Shown: one piece after another, positions 1-9,093 of the stretch
Numbering within the stretch: the first letter of the stretch is position 1
Layout: each line of letters starts with the position of its first letter
Assembly: GCA_963702685.1 (NCBI GenBank)
Contig: CAVPDQ010000015.1
Location: forward strand, 62,001-126,000
Length of the DNA: 64,000 nucleotides
Direction of reading: 5' to 3'
Origin: AP-15 sp963702685
GTDB taxonomy: Bacteria > Pseudomonadota > Alphaproteobacteria > ATCC43930 > CGMCC-115725
Made by a program: the position numbers and the translations under genes
The notes under the pieces: generated by a model
Database searches by the model: none
Told to the model about the DNA's origin: nothing
The model's input: only the letters and a program-made list of their open reading frames with translations

Positions 1-866
1 ATGCGGTCAAGGCGGAGGCCTTGGGCTTCAACTCGGTCTGGGTGTGGGACCACATCTTGCTCGGCGTCGATCCGCCGTTTCCGATCATCGAGCCGTTGAC
101 GCTCCTCGCCGCGGTCGCGGCGCGCACGAGCAAAATCAAGCTCGGCACCGGTGTGCTGGTGCTGCCGCTGCGCAATCCGGTGGTCTTGGCCAAGGAATTG
201 GCGAGCCTCGATTTGATCGCCGGCGACCGGCTGCTCCTCGGCATGGCGTCGGGCTGGTACAAGCGGGAATTCGACGCGGTCGGTGTGCCGTTCCATGAGC
301 GCGGGCGGATCATGGACCGCAACCTCGAAATCCTGCGCCGGTTATGGACCGAGGACCAGGTCAACGGCGAATATCCGCCGCACGTGATGCGCGGCTCGAA
401 CATGGCGCCCAAGCCCAAGCGCGTGCCGACGATAATGATCGGCGGCTATGTCGACCGGGTATTGCGGCGCGCGGCGCTGAACGGCGGCTGGCTGACCTAT
501 TTCTACACGCCCGAGGGCTTTGCCCAATCCTGGGCCAAGGTCCGCGGTTTTGCCGAAGCGGCGGGCAAGGACCCCGCGCTGTTGCTCAATGCGAACCAAT
601 TGGCGATCCGCGTCGGCCCGTCGCGCGCAGCGGTCGAACCGGGGATGATGGAGTGGCTCGGCCAGGAATGGGACTATGCCGCCTGGAGCCAATCGACCAA
701 GGATTCCGCGGTCATCGGCACCTCCGACGAGTGTGTGGCGCAATTGCGCGCCCAGCTCGCCGTGGGTGTGCAAAAGCTGATCTTGATCCCCTACCGCTAC
801 GAAGCCGAGCAGGTCGAGATCATCGCCCGCGACATCATCCCGCGGCTGCGCGCCGGTCCAAGCTGA
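1..866 (+). CDS. Luciferase-like monooxygenase (LLM class, F420/FMN-type), 5' end outside window
   Basis: The reading frame is open from base 3 to the stop at 864-866, giving at least 287 residues, so the true start lies upstream of the window; a TTG at 21 is in frame but internal to the fold. The product resembles the luciferase-like TIM-barrel family: it has SVWVWDH near the N-terminus, a KIKLGTGV strand and a LLLGMASGW segment, features of the TIGR03619-like F420-dependent subgroup. Members oxidise small organic substrates with reduced flavin or F420; the substrate cannot be read from sequence. The stop overlaps the next gene's ATG by one base, so the two are probably co-transcribed. Confidence 0.85.
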   Translation, partial: AVKAEALGFNSVWVWDHILLGVDPPFPIIEPLTLLAAVAARTSKIKLGTGVLVLPLRNPVVLAKELASLDLIAGDRLLLGMASGWYKREFDAVGVPFHERGRIMDRNLEILRRLWTEDQVNGEYPPHVMRGSNMAPKPKRVPTIMIGGYVDRVLRRAALNGGWLTYFYTPEGFAQSWAKVRGFAEAAGKDPALLLNANQLAIRVGPSRAAVEPGMMEWLGQEWDYAAWSQSTKDSAVIGTSDECVAQLRAQLAVGVQKLILIPYRYEAEQVEIIARDIIPRLRAGPS

Positions 867-1540
867 TGCCGGCGATCCCGTTCGCCCCGATCCTGGAGGC
901 GGCCCAGGCGCGGCACGGTGCGGCGATGCTTGAAGCTCGGCTGCCAAAGCCGCGCACGGCGGACGAGCTGCGGGCGCTCGGCGACGACCGCTTTCTGTCG
1001 CAGATGTCGCTCAGGGTGTTCCGCGCCGGGCTCAAGCACAGCCTCGTCGATGCCAAATGGCCGGCTTTCGAGGAGGTCTTCGGCGGGTTCGAGCCGCACG
1101 GCGTAAGGGCGATGCCGGACGGGGCAATTGAGGCGATGCTCGCCGACAAGAGGCTGATCCGCCATTGGGGCAAATTGAAATCCGTCCGCGACAATGCGGC
1201 GGCAATGCTCGCGGTCGCCGAGGAGCATGGCGGCTTTGGCACCTGGCTCGCCGATTGGCCCCCGACCGACATCACCGGGTTGTGGGAGGCCGTGGCCAAA
1301 CGGTTCAGCCAGATGGGCGGGAATTCCGGCCCGACTTTTCTGCGCATGGTCGGCAAGGACACTTTTGTCCTCACGCCGTCTGTCGTCGCCGCGTTGAAGC
1401 ACTGGGGCGCCGTCGCGGCGCCACCAAAAAACCGCGCCGAGCGGGCCGCAGTCCAAGTGCATTTCAACGCCTGGACGGCCGAGATCGGCCGCCCCTTGTG
1501 CCAATTGAGCCTGATCCTCGCTTCCTCAACCGACGAATAA
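866..1540 (+). CDS. DNA-3-methyladenine glycosylase I-like protein
   Basis: A 224-residue protein starting at the ATG that overlaps the preceding stop (TGATG). It resembles the COG2818 (Tag-like) DNA glycosylase family: FLSQMSLRVFRAGLKHSLV followed by WPAFEEVF, an IRHWGKL segment and a GPTFLRMVGKD stretch in the helix-hairpin-helix part. These enzymes excise alkylated bases and act in the cytoplasm. The N-terminal Cys and the C-terminal His/Cys that bind zinc in E. coli TagI are not obvious, so this is probably the divergent branch rather than orthodox TagI. Coupling to a luciferase-like oxidoreductase is not explained by function. Confidence 0.7.
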   Translation: MPAIPFAPILEAAQARHGAAMLEARLPKPRTADELRALGDDRFLSQMSLRVFRAGLKHSLVDAKWPAFEEVFGGFEPHGVRAMPDGAIEAMLADKRLIRHWGKLKSVRDNAAAMLAVAEEHGGFGTWLADWPPTDITGLWEAVAKRFSQMGGNSGPTFLRMVGKDTFVLTPSVVAALKHWGAVAAPPKNRAERAAVQVHFNAWTAEIGRPLCQLSLILASSTDE

Positions 1541-1555
1541 GCGGGTTTCCGCTGC

Positions 1556-1894
1556 TCAGCGCCCCATCAGCTTGGCCACGCCGAACACCGCCCCGATGAT
1601 CCCGACGATGTTGATCACGATAGCGCTCAGGATCATGGCGAACACCCGATTGAGGATTTCGCTCTTCGTTCGCTCATTTTGGGCCTCCAGGCGCAGCTCC
1701 ATCTCGCGCATCTCGGCCCGGATTCCGGTGATCTCCACCCTAAGCGCTGCTTCCACCTCGCGAAGATCGCTTTTGGTGGCGAGATCGGCCCCCTCCGCAG
1801 ATTCCTGAACCGTCGCGACGACGGCCTCGGCCTGCAAGTCGTTGAAGCCGGCCTCCTTGAGCCGCTTCGCCACCTTCAACGTATCGATCGTCAT
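1556..1894 (-). CDS. DUF1640-like coiled-coil membrane-anchored protein
   Basis: 112 residues. The N-terminal part (DTLKVAKRLKEAGFNDLQAEA) and a heptad-rich middle (residues about 40-80, with LREVEAALRVEI and MRELELRLEAQ-like repeats) predict a coiled coil. A single hydrophobic helix (residues about 86-108, VFAMILSAIVINIVGIIGAV) closes the protein. This is the common bacterial DUF1640/CCDC90-like architecture. No biochemical role is established for these short bacterial forms; they often occur as scattered single genes. The gene converges on the glycosylase gene, 15 bp away. Confidence 0.7.
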   Translation of the reverse strand: MTIDTLKVAKRLKEAGFNDLQAEAVVATVQESAEGADLATKSDLREVEAALRVEITGIRAEMREMELRLEAQNERTKSEILNRVFAMILSAIVINIVGIIGAVFGVAKLMGR

Positions 1895-1935
1895 CGACCG
1901 CGACTATGGCATCCACCAGTCAGGTTTGCGATAGC

Positions 1936-2314
1936 TCAATAGTTTGAGATCTCGACCAGGTTCCGATCGGGGTCGCGGATATAGACCGATTGGATCGTGC
2001 CGACGGCGCCGGCGCGCGGACCCGGCCCGGCGACGATCGGCCACCCCGCATTGCGCGAGGTGCGCGCTGACCTCGGCGAGCGGGGTCTCGGTGATAAAGC
2101 ACAGATCGCCCGAGCCCGGCGTCGGCCGGTCGGCGACGAGACCCGGGATATTGTCGGCCGGGTGCAGGTTGATTTTTTGCCGGCCGAATTTGAGCGCGGT
2201 CCGGCCTTCGCCGAAGGTGACCACCTCCATCCCCAGCACGCGGGTGTAGAAGTCGCAGCTGCGCCCGATATCGGCGACCGTCAGCACCAGGTGATCGAGA
2301 CGTTCGATTTCCAT
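1936..2314 (-). pseudogene. VOC (glyoxalase/bleomycin-resistance) family protein, frameshifted
   Basis: The first part reads MEIERLDHLVLTVADI..FYTRVLGMEVVTFGE, a classic vicinal-oxygen-chelate betaalpha-beta module with metal-site His. Near 2039-2043 the frame breaks; removing one G restores a continuous family C-terminus (GAVGTIQSVYIRDPDRNLVEI) ending at the TGA complementary to 1936-1938. Total span is 379 nt, one more than a multiple of three. Because the rest is perfectly conserved, a sequencing or assembly insertion is as likely as true inactivation. Intact homologues are about 125 residues and act as small dioxygenase/lyase-type proteins. Exact reaction unknown. Confidence 0.75.
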
Positions 2315-2383
2315 GCATGGCCCTCCGGCCTGTTCGAGACCGTGGAAGCTAGCACGCCTGCGGCATCGACGACCGCCTTTGCC

Positions 2384-3092
2384 TCAGGAGGCCGGGACCG
2401 CGTCGGCGACGGCGACCCCGAGAATTCGGCCGTCTTTGGCCTGGACGATCGCGGCGACGCGGTCGGACGACCACGGCACCTTCGCCTCAATCGTGGCCGC
2501 TGTGCCGTCGAACCGGCCGATTTCGGCAAAGCCGCGCACGACATCGACATGGGTCAAGGTGCGCCCATCGTTTTCGCCGCCTCCGACCTTGTCGGTGTGC
2601 CGTCGGTCGAAGCCGATCAGCAGCACCCGGCCGGCCACCTTGTCGCCCGCGCCGAGCGCCACCCGCGCATGTCCGCCGGCAACCGTCAGCCCGACCGGCA
2701 CCGCCGCGCTTTGCCCCTGGGCAGCGGCGAGCGCATCAGCGACCTCGCTGCGGTCGGAGCCGACCGCTTGCCACCGGCCATCGACGACGATTTGCGGCGT
2801 ATAGACCGAGCCGACTGCCCAGCAGCGCGGCGTAGTCGCGCTGCCGCGCGGTCGCCGCAGCGCTGGAAAACGGGTCTTTCCAGCCGAGCCGGTCCCAGTA
2901 ATCGACATGAAACGAGAGTGCGAGCACATCAGGGCGCGTGGCGAGCTCGGCGAGCAGCGCATCGGCGGGCGGGCAGGACGAGCAGCCCTCGGAGGTGAAC
3001 AATTCGACCACGATCGGGCGGCCGGCCGCCGCTGCCGGCGCCGCGGCGAAAGCAATGCAGAGCGAGACCGCCAGCGCCTGAGCTTTGTTCAT
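2384..3092 (-). pseudogene. DUF1223 secreted thioredoxin-fold protein, frameshifted
   Basis: Starts MNKAQALAVSLCIAFAAAPAAAAG, a Sec signal peptide, then VVELFTSEGCSSCPPAD with the CxxC of DUF1223 proteins and HVDYWDRLGWKDPF. Around 2812-2820 the frame shifts by one base: the first frame ends at DYAALLGSR and the next one resumes with SVYTPQIVVDGRW, exactly as in intact homologues, then runs to the stop at 2384. Span 709 nt, one over a multiple of three. Intact relatives are about 235 residues, predicted periplasmic thioredoxin-like proteins of unknown function. An extra C in the sequence is the simplest repair. Confidence 0.75.
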
Positions 3093-3146
3093 GCCGCGAA
3101 ACTTACTCCGATCGGCAAGTGCGCGCAGTTCAACTGAGCGTGAGGC

Positions 3147-3998
3147 TTATTGCCCACCGTCGAACGGGCTCGGATGCGCGGCATTCGCCTCGGCGATGGC
3201 GGCAATCGCCGCGACCTCCTGCTCGGGCAACACGATGCCGAAATCGCGGTCGAGGACGCTGCGCAACGCGGCAACGTTTGGCAGCAGCTTGCGCTCGCTG
3301 CCGCCGTCATGGCCGCGGACCGTGTACCGGTTGTTGAACAAGGCGTGGCGCCGCCCGGCCGAGGCGCGGCTGGCGATCAGGTGGTTGACGAAGAGCGATT
3401 GGGGATGGGTCGAGGTGAACCAGTTGGCAACCTCGTAATCGACCGGCAATTGCGGCTGCAAGGAAAACCGGTAGAGGCTCGCCCAATTGCCGCCGAGCCG
3501 TGCTTCGAGGTCGAATTCGCCAGCGGCCGCGACCAGGCGAAAGCTCTCATGCGGTGTGGCTTGCTCCGGTCCCGGCGCGAGCGCCAGGGGTGCCGTCGGC
3601 GTCAGTCCGCCAAAGCCGACATCGGCGAGGTGCGGGCCGTCCGCCAAATCGACCCGCAGCAGCATATGGGTCCGTGATCCGACGGTGCCGGGCGCGCGGC
3701 CCCATTGCACCCGCGCCGCGAGACCCGTCGCACGAAAGCCGAAGCGGGTCAGCACGTCGAGCAGCAGCAAATTGTGCTCGAAGCAATAGCCGCCGCGGCG
3801 AGCGTGCACGAGCTTTGCATAGAGCGACGGGGGGTCGAGCCGGATCGGGCGCTTCAGCAAGACGTCGAGGTTCTCGAACGGGATTGCCGCCGTATGCGCC
3901 GCGACGATCTCCTGCAATGCGGCGAGGCGAGGCTCGCGCGGACCCGTATAGCCGATGCGGGCGCAATAGGCGTCGATATCGTCGGGCGCGGCAGTCAT
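3147..3998 (-). CDS. Arylamine N-acetyltransferase (NAT)
   Basis: 283 residues, normal NAT length. The catalytic triad is visible: Cys72 in RGGYCFEHN, His111 in RTHMLLRV and Asp126 in ADVGFG; AIPFENLDVLL near residue 38 is another family hallmark. The enzyme transfers acetyl (or other acyl) groups from acyl-CoA to arylamines or hydrazines in the cytoplasm, commonly xenobiotic handling. The ATG overlaps the stop of the upstream LVIVD gene (ATGA), indicating translational coupling. C-terminal sequence ERKLLPNVAALRSVLDRDFGI is the usual NAT third domain. Confidence 0.92.
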   Translation of the reverse strand: MTAAPDDIDAYCARIGYTGPREPRLAALQEIVAAHTAAIPFENLDVLLKRPIRLDPPSLYAKLVHARRGGYCFEHNLLLLDVLTRFGFRATGLAARVQWGRAPGTVGSRTHMLLRVDLADGPHLADVGFGGLTPTAPLALAPGPEQATPHESFRLVAAAGEFDLEARLGGNWASLYRFSLQPQLPVDYEVANWFTSTHPQSLFVNHLIASRASAGRRHALFNNRYTVRGHDGGSERKLLPNVAALRSVLDRDFGIVLPEQEVAAIAAIAEANAAHPSPFDGGQ

Positions 3999-5308
3999 CA
4001 GTCGAGCGGCACCGTGCCGGTGTAGCGGATGATATAGAGGCCGCCGGTGAAGCGGTCGTTGGCGTAGATCAGCCCGTTCTCGTCGACATAGACGTCGTTG
4101 ATCTGGATCGTATGGGTCGCGTTTCCGGGCGGTGCCTGCGGCACGACATAGCCGATCTCTTCGGGGTGCGCCGGGTCGGCGATCGAATAGGCGCGCACGC
4201 CGCCGTTGAAATAGCTGCCGACCACAGTGTTGACGAGGGTGCGGGAGGTGGCGATCGGCCGGTTCATGTCGATATTGTGCGCGCCGAACCGGCCGCCGGC
4301 TTTGCACAGCGTCGCCTGGTCGGGCACCGGCGGGAACGGCGCCAGCGGGTAGGGGTGCCGCTCGTCCGAGATGTCCCAGACCCAGTTGCGCTTTGGCCAG
4401 TCGGCGCAGTTCTGGCCGACCGCCTCCTCGCTCTGGATCGCGATATGCCGCGACGGGATCGCCAAGACGGTGTGTGCAAAGCCCTGGTCGAGCGATTGCC
4501 AGGCGCGGCGCGCAATGGCGCGCGGCCGGGCCTTGTCCGACACGTCGAGGATCACCCAGCCGCCGTCGATCCAGCCGACATAGGCGCGGTTCGGCTGGTC
4601 TGTGGGGATCGTCAGCGAATGCATGCGGATGCCGGCATCGCGCGTCTCCACCCGCGGCGGCGAGGCGGCGGCGTCACCGACCCGCGTGCCCGGCAGCCAC
4701 CAGCGGCCCACCTCGTGCGGATGCGCCGGGTCGGAGACATCGACGATCATCAGGAGCTGGTCGTCCTTCGGGTCGCGCGGCACGAAATTGCGCGCGCCGG
4801 TCGAGAGATAGGCGTAATGCCCATCGACAAACCAGACAAAATGGACGCCGCGCGAATGCGGCCCCGACGTGTCGAAATGCGAGAGCTTTTTCGGGTGCGC
4901 CGGGTCGGCGATATCGTAGATGTCGATCCCGGCGTGAGGCTGCCCTTGCTTTTCGGTCTGGTGCGCGACGACGAGCGTGTCGCCGGCGAGGCCGAGCGAG
5001 TTGCAGCGCACGAAATCCGCCTCGACCGGGATTTGGACGACGACCTTGGGCATTTCCGGCCGGGTCACGTCGATTTCGGTAAAGCACATCGGCCCCGACT
5101 CGTGCGCGAGATAGAGCACCCGCTCCCCGTTCGGGTATTGCTTCAGCGCCAGCCCCTCGCCGCCTTTGCCCGCACCATTCAGGTCGCTGCGCCCGATGAT
5201 CTGCATGTTGCTCGCTTCGGCCGCGGCGAGCACATCGTCGGCATGGGCCGGGCCGGCGGCAAAAGCGCCAAGCGCGACAGCCAAGACAGCGGCGATGTGA
5301 GCGCGCAT
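3998..5308 (-). CDS. LVIVD-repeat secreted beta-propeller-like protein
   Basis: 436 residues from the ATG at 5308, chosen because it starts a Sec signal peptide (MRAHIAAVLAVALGAFAAG..AHA); upstream in-frame codons give arginine-rich non-protein-like sequence. The mature part contains repeated units of the type IDIYDIADPAHPKKL, LMIVDVSDPAHPHEVG, VILDVSDKARP, AYSIADPAHPEEIGY, the LVIVD repeat pattern that folds as a propeller blade. Predicted periplasmic or extracellular. No catalytic residues are recognised; homologues are uncharacterised. It is cotranscribed with the arylamine acetyltransferase through a 1-base overlap of stop and start. Confidence 0.8.
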   Translation of the reverse strand: MRAHIAAVLAVALGAFAAGPAHADDVLAAAEASNMQIIGRSDLNGAGKGGEGLALKQYPNGERVLYLAHESGPMCFTEIDVTRPEMPKVVVQIPVEADFVRCNSLGLAGDTLVVAHQTEKQGQPHAGIDIYDIADPAHPKKLSHFDTSGPHSRGVHFVWFVDGHYAYLSTGARNFVPRDPKDDQLLMIVDVSDPAHPHEVGRWWLPGTRVGDAAASPPRVETRDAGIRMHSLTIPTDQPNRAYVGWIDGGWVILDVSDKARPRAIARRAWQSLDQGFAHTVLAIPSRHIAIQSEEAVGQNCADWPKRNWVWDISDERHPYPLAPFPPVPDQATLCKAGGRFGAHNIDMNRPIATSRTLVNTVVGSYFNGGVRAYSIADPAHPEEIGYVVPQAPPGNATHTIQINDVYVDENGLIYANDRFTGGLYIIRYTGTVPLD

Positions 5309-5337
5309 TCGGTCCCCCCGCAATCGAACGAGCGATC

Positions 5338-5682
5338 CTAGCGCATCCGCGCGGTGAATTTTGCGACATCGATGACCACCCGTTGATGGACGCCGACGCC
5401 GATTTCCTTCTCGCCCTCCCACGCCCGCACCGCGAATTCGACGCGGCGATCCTCGACCTTGGTGACCTCGGCCTCGCCGGTAACGAGCCGTCCCGCCGGC
5501 GTCGCCGCAAGATGGCGGATATCGACCGCGGTGCCGACCGCACTCTCGCCCGGCTCGAGAAATTCGCGGATCGCATTCAATGCCGCATTCTCCATAACCA
5601 TAATCATGACCGGCGTCGCCAAGACCGGCGGCAGTGTCGCGTCCTTGAACCGGTTCGCCAGATGCTCCGGCTGCACCAGCAA
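5338..5682 (-). CDS. Hotdog-fold thioesterase (FlK-like), N-terminus probably frameshifted
   Basis: The frame ending at 5338 encodes a FlK-like thioesterase: LVQPEHLANRFKDATLPPVLATP, MIMVMENAALNAI, and GTAVDIRHLAATPAGRLV, with the Thr/Glu/His residues typical of fluoroacetyl-CoA thioesterase relatives. The open frame has only a TTG at 5680-5682. An ATG at 5718-5720 in another frame gives MKPIAVGA, the expected family start, and joining the two needs one missing base near 5696. I therefore think the real gene spans 5338-5720 and the sequence lacks one base. The enzyme hydrolyses an acyl-CoA; substrate unknown. Confidence 0.75.
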   Translation of the reverse strand: MLVQPEHLANRFKDATLPPVLATPVMIMVMENAALNAIREFLEPGESAVGTAVDIRHLAATPAGRLVTGEAEVTKVEDRRVEFAVRAWEGEKEIGVGVHQRVVIDVAKFTARMR

Positions 5683-5730
5683 CGTAAAGGAGCCCCGGCC
5701 CCTACCGCTATCGGTTTCATGGGGCCGAGC

Positions 5731-7890
5731 TTATTCGTGCTTCGCGCCCGCCGCTAGACTGCGTACCGCAATGGCCTCGGCGTCGCCCCTCGTCACCTCG
5801 AACCGGGTGATGTCGCCGTCGCGACGGAAGCGCAGGTCGAAGACCTGTTTGCCGAGGCGCAGATCGGTCAATTCGAGGTCGGGGAGCCAGTCGGGCAGCG
5901 CGGGGTCGATGTAGAGCTTGCCGTTGGGAGCGTCGGGGTCGAAGCCCAGGATGGCCTGGAGCAGCGAAAAGACCGACCCCGCGGCCCAGGCCTGCGGCAC
6001 GTTCGCGTCGGGGTACTGCACCGGGAAGTTGGCGTCCTCGCGCTCGAGCCCGGCATAAAGCTCGGGCATCTGGTAAAGCGCGAAGTAGCTGCCGGCTTCG
6101 GTCACCGCCCGCGCCACCTTTGCCGCCTCTTCGGCAAAGCCATATTGCTTGAAGCCGATCGCGATGATGCCGTTGTCGTGCGGCCAGACCGACCCGTTCT
6201 GATAGGAAAGCGGGTTATACGCCGGGTGGTCGCGCGAGAGAGTGCGAATCCCCCAGCCGCTCCACATATCGGGCTGCATCAGGCGGTCGACGACCCGCCG
6301 CGCCCGCTCTTTCGGGACAATCCGGCTCCACAGGCAATGGCCCGGGTTCGAGGCGACGGTCAGCACCTGCTTTTTGTCACCGTCGAGACAATAGGCGTAA
6401 AAGCCGCTCGCCTCGTCCCAGAACACCTCGTTGAACCGCTCGAACAGCGTCTTCGCCTTGGCGCGCAATTCGCGGGCGCGCTCGCTCCGCCCCAGCGCTT
6501 CGTAGAGCTCGGCCATGCGCCGCCAGGCGTCATAGACGTAGCCCTGCAATTCGCACAGCGCTTTCGGCCCCTTGACCGGGCTGCCGTCGGGATAGAGCAC
6601 GGCGTCGCCCGCATCCTTCCAGCCCTGGTTCTCGTAACCCTCGGACGAGCGCGTCTGGTATTCCTGAAAGCCGTCGCCGTCGCGGTCGCCATAGCGGTCG
6701 ATCCAGTCGAGGCAGCGCTCGGCCGTGTCGAGATGGCGCTCGACCAGCTGCCGGTCTGCGGTGCAGCGCCAAGCGGTATGCAAGACGATCAGATAGAGCG
6801 GGGTCGCATCGGCGGTGCCGTAATAGGGCGTGTGCGGGATCAGCTTGAAATGGGCGAGCTCGCCGGTGCGCAGCTCGTGCATGATCTTGCCGGGCTCGGC
6901 GTCGCGCCGGTCGTCCCATTCGGTGGCCTGATAGCGCGCCAGGACATCGAGCGCGCCACGCGCGAAATTCGGATAGACGTGCGCGTTTTGCAGGGCGGCG
7001 ATCAGCGAGTCGCGGCCAAACAGCGCGACAAACCACGGAATGCCGGCAGCCGGGGTGAATTCGAGGTGGTGGGTGCCGTCGACCGGCAATCTGAGCCCCG
7101 CCATGTCCTCGACCGCCTGGCCATAGAGGTTTTCGAAATCCTCGTTGCTGGAGCGCAATTTGAGCACGGTTTCGCGCCATTTCTTCAGCGGCTCGCCGAG
7201 CTGCGAGCCGGGGGCGTGGGCGATGCAGGCTTTCGGCGCCCGATAGCGCCGCCGGCCGGCCGTGACCGAATATTCGAGGCAGCTGTGCCAGATCCCTCCC
7301 GGCTCGATCGCGACTTCGAAGCTGCGCCGCCCATTCGCATAAAGACAGGGCGAGCTGTTGCGGCGACGCACGGTCTCGACCTCGCGCATAAAATCGCGGT
7401 TGCGGTAGCGTGTGACGAGCTTCGCCTCGTGCTCCGACCATTCGGTGGTGATCCGGCCGCGCCGGACCAAATGGCCGCTTTTGACTTCGAGGAGATCGGC
7501 AAAATCGCTGCGCATCGCGATTTCGAGATTGAACTTGACCGCTTTGGCGCCGTGGTTGGTGATGTCGATGTCTTCGTGCAGGCCGCCTTCGTCGATCGAG
7601 CGTCCGAGCTGGAGCAGCAGCGTCCTCTGCTCGATATTGCCGTCCTCGGTGACGATCCCGGGATTGGTCATAAAGACCTGGGCGGCAAAATAAGTAATCG
7701 CACCCGAGTTCAACAATGTCCACGGCTCGCCATTGGCATAGATCGACCAGGCGCTGACCATCCTCGTGTCGCCGACAAAGAAGCCGCAATTGCTCGGCCA
7801 CCGGATCTGCCCGTCGACACCGGTGACCAAGAGGCTGCTGCCCTGGTTGATCGTCAACAGCGGCGGCCCGACCTTGATCTTCAGCGACAT
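5731..7890 (-). CDS. Amylo-alpha-1,6-glucosidase (glycogen debranching enzyme-type)
   Basis: 719 residues. An N-terminal GDE_N_bis-type beta domain (residues about 1-240; LTINQGSSLLVTGVDG, FVGDTRMVSAW) precedes an (alpha/alpha)6 glucosidase domain (about 290-690) with GIPWFVALFGRDSLIAALQ, GQAVEDMAGLRLP, YYGTADATPLYLI and SVWPHDNGIIAIG. This is the bacterial amylo-1,6-glucosidase architecture, hydrolysing alpha-1,6 branch linkages or related glucosides. No signal peptide, so cytoplasmic. Start ATG at 7890 is followed by the conserved beginning of the domain. It may share a transcript with the thioesterase downstream. Confidence 0.9.
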   Translation of the reverse strand: MSLKIKVGPPLLTINQGSSLLVTGVDGQIRWPSNCGFFVGDTRMVSAWSIYANGEPWTLLNSGAITYFAAQVFMTNPGIVTEDGNIEQRTLLLQLGRSIDEGGLHEDIDITNHGAKAVKFNLEIAMRSDFADLLEVKSGHLVRRGRITTEWSEHEAKLVTRYRNRDFMREVETVRRRNSSPCLYANGRRSFEVAIEPGGIWHSCLEYSVTAGRRRYRAPKACIAHAPGSQLGEPLKKWRETVLKLRSSNEDFENLYGQAVEDMAGLRLPVDGTHHLEFTPAAGIPWFVALFGRDSLIAALQNAHVYPNFARGALDVLARYQATEWDDRRDAEPGKIMHELRTGELAHFKLIPHTPYYGTADATPLYLIVLHTAWRCTADRQLVERHLDTAERCLDWIDRYGDRDGDGFQEYQTRSSEGYENQGWKDAGDAVLYPDGSPVKGPKALCELQGYVYDAWRRMAELYEALGRSERARELRAKAKTLFERFNEVFWDEASGFYAYCLDGDKKQVLTVASNPGHCLWSRIVPKERARRVVDRLMQPDMWSGWGIRTLSRDHPAYNPLSYQNGSVWPHDNGIIAIGFKQYGFAEEAAKVARAVTEAGSYFALYQMPELYAGLEREDANFPVQYPDANVPQAWAAGSVFSLLQAILGFDPDAPNGKLYIDPALPDWLPDLELTDLRLGKQVFDLRFRRDGDITRFEVTRGDAEAIAVRSLAAGAKHE

Positions 7891-7973
7891 GATCCGACTC
7901 CCAAATGCGCCCTCCTTTTGCTAACGGCGCGCAGCCGGTTTCGGCCGCATTGCGCGCTCGACTTTTGCGCGGG

Positions 7974-8564
7974 TCAGCCGGAAATTGCAAAATGCGCGTG
8001 GGTCGGGCGCAGCGCGAGCCCGTTGACCGGCACCATGTCCTGCGGGCAGGCGCTGAAAGCGACGACGCAATCCATTTCGGCGCGCAGCGCGACGTGGCTC
8101 CCTGGGGTGCTGAACGGCGGGCGCACCTCGACCCGGTTGCCGTCGATGACCGGGATGTTCATGAAGAGGTTCAAGGGCGCCGGCGTGTGCGCCGAGGCGA
8201 GGCCGAGCTCGGCGAGCGCGGTGGCGAGGTTGTCGGTGCAATTGTCGTGGTATTCCTTGGCGCCGAGGAGCTCGTAGCGCCAGCGATCGCAAGCGGCGAA
8301 CAGAGTGTCGTGGATGCCGCCGGAATTGTCCTCGACCAAGCTCAGGATCGGACGGCGCCGGTTGGTGACGAGGCTATCGCCGACCGCCGGAATGATATGC
8401 CCGATCGCGACACGGCTGTGCGCCATCGACATGAATTCGCCGAGATCGGCGGCGCCGAACGCCCAGGTATCGACCACCTGCTGGCCGGTCGTATTGATGA
8501 TTTTGACAATCTGGCCGCGCCGCAAATGCGCCGCCTTGCCGCGCCGCGCCGGGATTTCGATCAT
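7974..8564 (-). CDS. Urea carboxylase-associated (DUF1989) family protein
   Basis: 196 residues. The start at 8564 is preceded by a strong ribosome site (GGGAGGGAG). Sequence features are those of DUF1989: RGQIVKIINTTGQQVVDTWAF, FMSMAHSRVAIGHIIPAVGD, GGIHDTLFAACDRWRYELLG and NLFMNIPV. Family members occur in urea carboxylase/allophanate or guanidine-linked loci but also alone, as here; the function is not settled. No urea-carboxylase genes are adjacent, so I infer no pathway. Cytoplasmic. Confidence 0.88.
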   Translation of the reverse strand: MIEIPARRGKAAHLRRGQIVKIINTTGQQVVDTWAFGAADLGEFMSMAHSRVAIGHIIPAVGDSLVTNRRRPILSLVEDNSGGIHDTLFAACDRWRYELLGAKEYHDNCTDNLATALAELGLASAHTPAPLNLFMNIPVIDGNRVEVRPPFSTPGSHVALRAEMDCVVAFSACPQDMVPVNGLALRPTHAHFAISG

Positions 8565-8575
8565 CGCTCCCTCCC

Positions 8576-8773
8576 CTATCCGCCCTTGGCGGGCAGCTCG
8601 ATCGGCACGCAATTGCTGCGCCCCGACATCAGGCAATCTTCGAGCCGCGATTCTTCGCGCAGCGCATGAAACAGCCAGATCCCGGCAACGACCAGCACCA
8701 GCACCACGACGAGCCCGATCAGCGGCCCGCGGCGCGGGCTTTCGTCGCCCTGGCGATCGACGGGATCGGTCAT
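8576..8773 (-). CDS. Small single-pass membrane protein
   Basis: 65 residues: a charged cytoplasmic N-terminus (to about residue 16), one hydrophobic helix (PLIGLVVVLVLVVAGIWLF, about 17-36) and a short exported tail containing ESRLEDCLMSGRSNCVPI with two Cys that could form a disulfide. Short proteins with this ExRLxDCLMSGRxNC tail are, from memory, frequent in Alphaproteobacteria and annotated hypothetical. It lies 11 bp upstream of the DUF1989 gene on the same strand and is probably cotranscribed. Function unknown. Confidence 0.7.
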   Translation of the reverse strand: MTDPVDRQGDESPRRGPLIGLVVVLVLVVAGIWLFHALREESRLEDCLMSGRSNCVPIELPAKGG

Positions 8774-8907
8774 GCTGGCCTCCGGCTGGTGATGCGGTCG
8801 CAGGTTATAGGCAGCGCCCGCCGTCGTCAGCGCCCGGCGATCTCGGCTTGCCAGCCGGCTGCGCTCGGGCGACAGTCGGCGAGGTGCTGCAGATTGGAGC
8901 GCTCATA

Positions 8908-9081
8908 TTGTTCAGGCGATATCTGTGCCTCGGCTGCGGCTTTCTTTACGACGAAGCGTTGGGCCTGCCGGAATACGGCATCGCGCCCGGCACGCGATGG
9001 GCGCAGATTCCTGACGATTGGGTGTGCCCCGATTGCGGCACCCCGAAATCGCTGTTCGAGATGGTCGAGATCGCCTACTGA
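8908..9081 (+). CDS. Rubredoxin
   Basis: 57 residues from the TTG at 8908, which has GGAG at 8896-8899 at suitable spacing and gives a normal rubredoxin length; no ATG or GTG fits. The iron-binding cysteines are Cys7 and Cys10 (YLCLGCGF) and Cys40 and Cys43 (WVCPDCG), with the family core PEYGIAPGTRWAQIPDDW. Small cytoplasmic one-electron carrier. It precedes the pirin-like gene by 12 bp and they likely form an operon. Confidence 0.9.
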   Translation: MFRRYLCLGCGFLYDEALGLPEYGIAPGTRWAQIPDDWVCPDCGTPKSLFEMVEIAY

Positions 9082-9093
9082 ACGGAGGCTGCG